Shown: positions 58,878 through 64,000 of the stretch, in pieces
Layout: each line of letters opens with the position of its first letter
Position numbering within the stretch: the stretch's first letter is position 1
NCBI RefSeq assembly: GCF_015687155.1
Contig: NZ_JADPQF010000001.1
Span: forward strand, 682,001 to 746,000
Direction: 5' to 3'
Length of the DNA stretch: 64,000 nucleotides
DNA from: Aliikangiella sp. G2MR2-5
GTDB taxonomy: Bacteria > Pseudomonadota > Gammaproteobacteria > Enterobacterales > Kangiellaceae
The notes under the pieces: model-generated
Told to the model about the DNA's origin: nothing
Database searches by the model: none
What the model saw: only the letters and a program-made list of their open reading frames with translations
Program-made: the position numbers and the translations under genes

Positions 58878-61433
58878 GTGAATAAAATAAATAAAAAAGC
58901 AAAGTCGCTTTTGAAGTTTTCTGCTATTGCGTTAATTTCGGCCAGTTTTACCGCTGGAGCGAATAGTAATACAGAATCTCTTCATACAGGCGGCCTATGG
59001 AGTTCTAAGAAAGTAAAGCCAACTAATGTTGACATTGATTTGAGGAGTCTACCGCAGACTCAATCGTGGCAAGCCGGAATGGCTATTCGAGATTTACCTC
59101 GAATGCGTTTTAGAGCTGATTATGTATTACCAGGTGCACCAAAGAATCCGGTCGCCAACCCAAATGATCCATTAGCCGCTCAGCAGAGACTCGCTTCACA
59201 ACAGCCCGCGGAAAATGCACGAGTAGTAGAGCAACAGTTTGATGGAAATGGGTTTACAGGGGTTAATCCGCCTGACCCTACTGGAGATGTAGGCTTGAAC
59301 TACTATATCCAGTCTATTAACGGCGGAAGTGGAGCGATTTTTTCCGTTTATGACAAGTCCAATGGCAGTCTGGTTGCTGGACCTACTAACATGGAAACTT
59401 TGGGATCTGGAAACTGTGCTAGCGGTAAAGGTGATCCGATAGTATTGTTTGATGACATGGCACAGCGCTGGTTAATGAGCGAGTTTTCCTCTTCAGGAAA
59501 CTATCTATGTGTCTATGTTTCGAAAACATCTAATCCTGTCTCCGGAGGTTGGTATTCATACGCATTTCAATCTCCAACTTTCCCCGACTATCCCAAATAT
59601 GGTGTAGGTGTGGACGCTTACTATGTGGGTACGAATGAAAACTCTCCGACGGTTTATGCGCTCAATAGAACTGCCATGCTTGCAGGAGGCTCTGCCAACT
59701 TTGTACGCTTAACTGCACCACAACTAAGCGGATTCGGTTTCCAGATGTTGCAACCAGTAGACCATGATGGTTCTACCGCAATGCCAGCGGGAACCCCGGG
59801 TTATTTCTTACGACACCGAGATGATGAAGTACACAATTCAAGTTCTAACAATCCTAGCCAGGATTATGTAGAACTATGGCAATTTGATGCTGACTTCAAT
59901 AACACAAGTAACTCCAGTTTCAGCAAAGTTGCTGACATTCCGGTATCAGAATTTGACTCGTCACTTTGTGGATTAACTTCTTTTTCATGTTTCCCTCAAG
60001 CCGGCTCATCATCGGATCTGGATCCTTTACGAGAAGTCGTGATGTTCCGTGCTCAATACCGAAAGTTCGATAACTATGAAATGATTCTGGGCAATTTTGT
60101 TACTGATGTTAATGGTGCTGATAGAGGAGGTATTCGTTGGTTCGAGCTTCGCAGAAATACGGGTGGATCCTGGGCACTACATCAAGAAGGTACCTATTCG
60201 CCAGATAGTAAGAATCGATGGATGGGATCCATCGCAATGGATAAAGATGGCAATATCGCGCTAGCATATAGCTGGGGAAGCAGTACAGATTACGCCGGCC
60301 TGCGTTACACAGGTCGTCTGGCATCTGACTCTAATGGAACTATGACTCAGCCAGAAACCGTTTTGGTAAATGGTACCTCGGGGGTGTCCAGTAATCGTTG
60401 GGGCGATTACAGTCATCTCGCTTTAGATCCGGTCGACGGATGTACTTTCTGGTTTACCAACGAATACGGTAAATCAAATGGTCGTTGGGGTACTCATATT
60501 TCAAGCTTCAAGTTTGATTCCTGCGGTGGAGGAAGTGGTGGTAACCAGTCTCCGACAGCCTCATTTACTAATAGCTGCACTGAACTTGCGTGTGATTTCA
60601 ATGGTTCTGCGAGCTCCGATCCTGATGGTAGCATAGCTAGCTACTCCTGGAATTTCGGCGATGGTTCAACAGCCTCCGGTGCGACTACTGCTCATACTTA
60701 TGCTGCTGCAGGAACTTATACCGTTCAATTAACAGTGACTGATGATAAAGGTGCTTCCAATAGTACTTCTAAGTCTGTAACTGTGACCACTTCTGGTGGT
60801 GGCGATAATGTTCTTGAAAACGGCGTTGCTAAAACAAACCTTTCTGGCACTAAAGGAGACGAGCAATTCTTCACGTTGGAAGTTCCGGAAGGTGCAACAG
60901 ACTTGAGCTTTGTTATAAGTGGTGGTTCTGGGGATGCTGACCTTTATGTACGTTATGGTGCTCAACCGACAACTTCTACATGGGATTGTCGACCATATAG
61001 AAACGGTAATGCGGAAACCTGTAATATTTCGAATGTTCAGGCTGGTACTTATCATGTCATGTTACGTGCTTATTCGACCTATTCAGGCGTAAGCCTTACC
61101 GGCTCTTATACCGAAGGAACTGGCGGAAATGGTGGAACTTTCTCTGAGTCAAATATTTCCGGAGCAAAAGGGTCGTGGACTCACTATACCGTTCAGATCC
61201 CTGCTGGAATGAGTAGCTTTACTGTGAATATGTCTGGTGGAAGTGGGGATGCAGATCTATACGTCCGTAAAGGTTCTCAACCAACCACGAGCAGTTATGA
61301 TTGCCGCCCATATAAGTACGGTAATACAGAAACCTGTAGCTTCAACAATCCTGGAGCGGATACCTGGTATATCAGTATTCGAGGTTATACCGCTTACAGT
61401 GGTACAAGCATAAATGCTGAGTGGAAGCCATAA
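58878..61433 (+). CDS. Secreted beta-propeller-like protein with PKD and two PPC domains
   Basis: A GTG start opens an 851-residue precursor with a signal peptide ([18 protein letters not shown]). Residues about 50-67 contain [17 protein letters not shown], matching the tail motif of the upstream gene product. Residues about 115-555 form an unrecognised propeller-like region ([53 protein letters not shown]). A PKD domain at about 560-640 has [17 protein letters not shown]. Two PPC domains at about 644-745 and 753-851 carry [11 protein letters not shown]. The layout suggests an extracellular or matrix-bound binding protein or enzyme; no catalytic residues were identified. Confidence 0.88.
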   Translation: MNKINKKAKSLLKFSAIALISASFTAGANSNTESLHTGGLWSSKKVKPTNVDIDLRSLPQTQSWQAGMAIRDLPRMRFRADYVLPGAPKNPVANPNDPLAAQQRLASQQPAENARVVEQQFDGNGFTGVNPPDPTGDVGLNYYIQSINGGSGAIFSVYDKSNGSLVAGPTNMETLGSGNCASGKGDPIVLFDDMAQRWLMSEFSSSGNYLCVYVSKTSNPVSGGWYSYAFQSPTFPDYPKYGVGVDAYYVGTNENSPTVYALNRTAMLAGGSANFVRLTAPQLSGFGFQMLQPVDHDGSTAMPAGTPGYFLRHRDDEVHNSSSNNPSQDYVELWQFDADFNNTSNSSFSKVADIPVSEFDSSLCGLTSFSCFPQAGSSSDLDPLREVVMFRAQYRKFDNYEMILGNFVTDVNGADRGGIRWFELRRNTGGSWALHQEGTYSPDSKNRWMGSIAMDKDGNIALAYSWGSSTDYAGLRYTGRLASDSNGTMTQPETVLVNGTSGVSSNRWGDYSHLALDPVDGCTFWFTNEYGKSNGRWGTHISSFKFDSCGGGSGGNQSPTASFTNSCTELACDFNGSASSDPDGSIASYSWNFGDGSTASGATTAHTYAAAGTYTVQLTVTDDKGASNSTSKSVTVTTSGGGDNVLENGVAKTNLSGTKGDEQFFTLEVPEGATDLSFVISGGSGDADLYVRYGAQPTTSTWDCRPYRNGNAETCNISNVQAGTYHVMLRAYSTYSGVSLTGSYTEGTGGNGGTFSESNISGAKGSWTHYTVQIPAGMSSFTVNMSGGSGDADLYVRKGSQPTTSSYDCRPYKYGNTETCSFNNPGADTWYISIRGYTAYSGTSINAEWKP

Positions 61434-61485
61434 AATGGATTGATTGCGACTTAATACAAGTTGCAATCGCTTGCTGTTCTCAAAA

Positions 61486-61520
61486 GGCTGATAGCAGTTG
61501 CTATCAGCCTTTTTTGTTTT
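61486..61520 (+). terminator. Intrinsic terminator after the propeller-PPC gene
   Basis: GGCTGATAGCA (61486-61496) and TGCTATCAGCC (61499-61509) pair, with the two innermost base pairs probably opened to form the loop, followed by TTTTTTGTTTT. Confidence 0.9.
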
Positions 61521-61620
61521 TCGCTATTGCCCCCTTAGCCTGCCTTCCAATAAAATTCGGTAGAGAATGGCAAAATAGCCTTTTAAATTCAGATAAATAT
61601 TAATCTTTTGGTGTCTAGAA

Positions 61621-62247
61621 GTGACAAAATCAAACTCAGATATCGTTTTTTTAATGGCTCACGGAGCTGGCGCGGACAAAGATTCTGACTGGATGTTGGA
61701 GATGGACCGGTTAATATCTCTTCGAGGAGTCGAAGTTATTCGCTTCAATTTTCCGTACATGATCAAGCGAGTAGAAGATGGAAAGCGCAGACCTCCAGAT
61801 CGTCAACCGCATCTGATAGCGGATTTTGAGCAAAAAATTGCACAAATTTCTCCGGATAAAAAGTTAGTAATTGGAGGCAAGTCAATGGGAGGGCGTATGG
61901 CAAGTTTACTAGCGACCAGTAGTGAGCATGCTAATAGGATATTCGCTGTTATTTGTATGGGATTTCCATTTCACCCGCCAGGAAAGCCGGACAGGTTCAG
62001 AGGAGAACATCTTGAATCAATTGAAATACCAACCCTGATTCTTCAAGGGGAAAGGGACACCTTTGGAACTCGTAATGAAATCAATGAGTGGAAATTAGCT
62101 GAAGCTGTAAAGGTGTGCTTTCTTCCTGATGGAGATCACAGTTTCAAACCACGAGTAAAATCGGGACGGACTTTAGCTGATAATATGCAAACCGCTGCTC
62201 ACGCTGTTGAAGATTTTCTAAAAGAGTTGGATAGCCAGTCGCTATAA
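61621..62247 (+). CDS. Alpha/beta hydrolase of the KANL3/Tex30 type
   Basis: This 208-residue protein from a GTG start has MAHGAGADKDSDWMLEM at the N terminus and the nucleophile elbow IGGKSMGGRMASLL with S88. ILQGERDTFG supplies the acid and LPDGDHSFKP the His. This matches the dienelactone-hydrolase-like KANL3/Tex30 group common in bacteria. It is cytoplasmic, with no signal peptide. The substrate is unknown. The MFS gene begins 75 bases later and may share a transcript. Confidence 0.87.
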   Translation: MTKSNSDIVFLMAHGAGADKDSDWMLEMDRLISLRGVEVIRFNFPYMIKRVEDGKRRPPDRQPHLIADFEQKIAQISPDKKLVIGGKSMGGRMASLLATSSEHANRIFAVICMGFPFHPPGKPDRFRGEHLESIEIPTLILQGERDTFGTRNEINEWKLAEAVKVCFLPDGDHSFKPRVKSGRTLADNMQTAAHAVEDFLKELDSQSL

Positions 62248-62322
62248 TGATCCTTCCTGGTTGGCATAGAGGTAGCTATGCTCTAGTATAAGCCTCGTTT
62301 TCACTCCAAACTTCTATTAACT

Positions 62323-63582
62323 GTGTCTGTTTTATCAAATCGAATCAAAACTGAGCTTTTTAGCTGGACTTCATTGGCGTTTACACTGGCTTTGCTAGAA
62401 GGTGGTGTCGCTGGAGTATTAATAAAAAATGGGTTTGAAGGGCAAGTTTCGGACTGGTTGTTAAATTTGTGTGTGGCTATCGCTACAGGTGCTCCCTACT
62501 ACTCTAACTTAATCAGTTTTATCTGGGTAAAAATTAGCCATGGAAGAAATAAAGCAAAGCTCGTTTCAAATTTGGCTATACTGGTTTGTTTCGCCACGGT
62601 TGGGATTAGTCAAGTTAGTTTTACTTCGAAAGGTTTGCTCAGTTTAATTGTTCTACTTGTGTTTGCCAGAATTTGCTGGTCTGGAATTTTGACGATTCGC
62701 TCTCCAATTTGGAGAGATAACTATCCCAGGCATATTCGAGGTAAAGTCACTGCTAAGCTGGCCACAATGGCTTCGCTGTTAATGTCTCTGGCTGCTATTG
62801 GCGCTGGTTGGCTTTTAGACTGGCACTTCTCGAGCTTTACCTGGATATACAGTGGATTTGCTTTGCTCTCTCTTACAGGCGCCTGGCGCTATCGATACCT
62901 TTCCGTCAGACATCATCAAAAGCGAGTATCAGATGAAAAGTTAAGTGGTAAAAGCGCGTCTTTTCTTGAACTAATTTCTACTCTTCGACAAAATCGACCG
63001 TTTGCCAAATATATGCTATCTATGTTCGTTTTAGGTAGTGGAAACCTGATGTTTATGGCGCCACTTATTGTCTTTTTAAATGAGCATACCAGCCTCAATA
63101 AAACTAGCCAGATATTGATAACTACAGCCATTCCTTTGTCTCTGATTCCGGTAGCGGTTAACTGGTGGGCAAAATTGCTGGATGGAAATCATGTATTCCG
63201 TTTCCGAGCGATTCATAGTTGGGGATTCTTCAGTGCGTTACTACTTTTTAACATTGCGCAGTTTTCCGGTATTGAGTGGTTGTTTTTTATTGGAGCCTGT
63301 TGTTATGGCATTGCAATATCTGGCGGAGTGATAGGCTGGAATCTTGGACATAATGATTTTGTAGGCAAGGCCAGACCCATGGATTATATGGCAATTCACG
63401 TTACTCTAACTGGAATAAGGGGGCTACTGGCCCCGCTGATAGGTATCGTATTTTATCAATGGCTAAGCAATCAAACTGAAAATGCGAGCCAATACGCGCT
63501 ATTATTACCCTTAATGATAACAGGTTTAGGCGGTATTCTTTTTGTAATCTTTGATCGTCAACGGCTGAAAGGAAAGCTATGA
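62323..63582 (+). CDS. MFS transporter
   Basis: This 419-residue protein from a GTG start has about 11-12 membrane helices. They include LAFTLALLEGGVAGVLI, an intracellular basic loop WRDNYPRHIRGKVTAKLA in the position of the MFS A-motif, and C-terminal helices such as GIRGLLAPLIGIVFYQWL. The A-motif is not canonical, and no substrate family is recognised; drug or metabolite export is possible. A 93-base gap precedes the M61 peptidase gene. Confidence 0.87.
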   Translation: MSVLSNRIKTELFSWTSLAFTLALLEGGVAGVLIKNGFEGQVSDWLLNLCVAIATGAPYYSNLISFIWVKISHGRNKAKLVSNLAILVCFATVGISQVSFTSKGLLSLIVLLVFARICWSGILTIRSPIWRDNYPRHIRGKVTAKLATMASLLMSLAAIGAGWLLDWHFSSFTWIYSGFALLSLTGAWRYRYLSVRHHQKRVSDEKLSGKSASFLELISTLRQNRPFAKYMLSMFVLGSGNLMFMAPLIVFLNEHTSLNKTSQILITTAIPLSLIPVAVNWWAKLLDGNHVFRFRAIHSWGFFSALLLFNIAQFSGIEWLFFIGACCYGIAISGGVIGWNLGHNDFVGKARPMDYMAIHVTLTGIRGLLAPLIGIVFYQWLSNQTENASQYALLLPLMITGLGGILFVIFDRQRLKGKL

Positions 63583-63675
63583 TTGATATAAGACTATTTT
63601 TATCATGCTTAAACAAAAATTCTTAACACTATGGCACTTTGTGCCAAAACTTTATCCAGACGAGCAGGAAAACGG

Positions 63676-64000
63676 ATGATTCATTACACCATTGGATTCG
63701 AACAGGCAAATGCACACATCTTTGACATAAAACTAAATATTAATTTTCCACTGCATAAAGGTCAGCAGTTTTATCTTCCTGACTGGATTCCCGGCAGCTA
63801 TATGATTCGCGATTTTGCCAGGAATATCATCACTCTCGATGCAAATACGAAGGGGACTTCTGTTGGCTTTGAAAAGACCGGAAAGTCGGGTTGGCAATTG
63901 TTAGAAAATGTTGACTGCCTGGAGATTAACTATCAGGTTTATGCCTGGGATCTTTCTGTGAGGAGTGCACACCTTGACAATGTTCATGGGTTCTTCAATG
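63676..64000 (+). CDS. M61 family peptidase (glycyl aminopeptidase type), 3' partial
   Basis: The frame runs from the ATG at 63676 off the right edge; about 108 codons are visible. The N-terminal domain has YTIGFEQANAHIFDIKLNI, LPDWIPGSYMIRDFARNI and VYAWDLSVRSAHLD, typical of the M61 beta-domain that precedes the HEXXH catalytic domain (outside the window) and a C-terminal PDZ domain. No signal peptide is seen at this start, as in cytoplasmic members of the family. Confidence 0.88.
   Translation, partial: MIHYTIGFEQANAHIFDIKLNINFPLHKGQQFYLPDWIPGSYMIRDFARNIITLDANTKGTSVGFEKTGKSGWQLLENVDCLEINYQVYAWDLSVRSAHLDNVHGFFN

Overview
The window reads as chromosomal DNA of a moderately AT-rich gammaproteobacterium. 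The evidence is cmoM, a YjaG-type gene, a DUF1631 gene, a complete ccmABCDEFGHI operon in the usual gammaproteobacterial order, and secreted vibriolysin-type proteases carrying PPC domains. A marine Kangiellaceae/Aliikangiella-like organism would fit, but that placement is an inference. I saw no rRNA, tRNA, CRISPR array, insertion sequence or prophage. About 55 coding features are supported. The gene at the left edge is cut at its 5' end, and the M61 peptidase gene at the right edge is cut at its 3' end.

Layout. 0-4 kb: a plus-strand operon with a SUMF1-domain protein, a 46-residue protein, one ExbB/TolQ-type subunit, two ExbD/TolR-type subunits and a TonB/AgmX-like protein, resembling a proton-driven trans-envelope motor. 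4-12.4 kb: housekeeping genes (CoA-binding protein, VOC protein, CmoM, DTW protein, zinc ribbon), a secreted Ig-repeat plus beta-helix protein with two CRP-like sites upstream, a Tat-exported epimerase-like protein and a small DUF6316-like protein. 12.6-17.8 kb: an orphan ExbD behind two tandem palindromes, then secreted M4 and M28 peptidases, each with two C-terminal PPC domains. 17.9-24.2 kb: small accessory genes, a murein endopeptidase, an out-of-frame junction of two GNAT gene fragments, an unknown 370-residue protein, a previously hidden 37-residue ORF, a HAD protein and a YbaK-type deacylase.

24.8-32.1 kb: the System I cytochrome c maturation operon, preceded by a good candidate FNR/ANR class II promoter. 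32.2-40.8 kb: three minus-strand genes: an orphan hybrid histidine kinase with a propeller sensor and one degenerate receiver, a DUF3300 protein, and a periplasmic-binding/GGDEF/EAL protein. 41-43.1 kb: an operon of a secreted protein, an ECF sigma factor and a single-span membrane protein (candidate anti-sigma). 43.2-46.7 kb: a DUF1631 protein, a hexapeptide acetyltransferase and YjaG. 46.8-56.7 kb: a TonB-dependent receptor, then a tightly overlapping adaptor plus two different RND pump genes. 56.8-64 kb: a glutamine amidotransferase, a DUF4097-like exported protein, a secreted propeller-PKD-PPC protein, an alpha/beta hydrolase, an MFS transporter and the start of an M61 peptidase.

The main themes are envelope energetics, secretion of PPC-tagged extracellular enzymes, signalling, and c-type cytochrome assembly. 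The least explained items are a DLR-x-LP-x3-SW-x2-G motif shared by two neighbouring exported proteins of different architecture, the SUMF1/ExbB/ExbD/ExbD/AgmX-like cluster, the sigma-factor cassette, and several small genes and operator-like sites.
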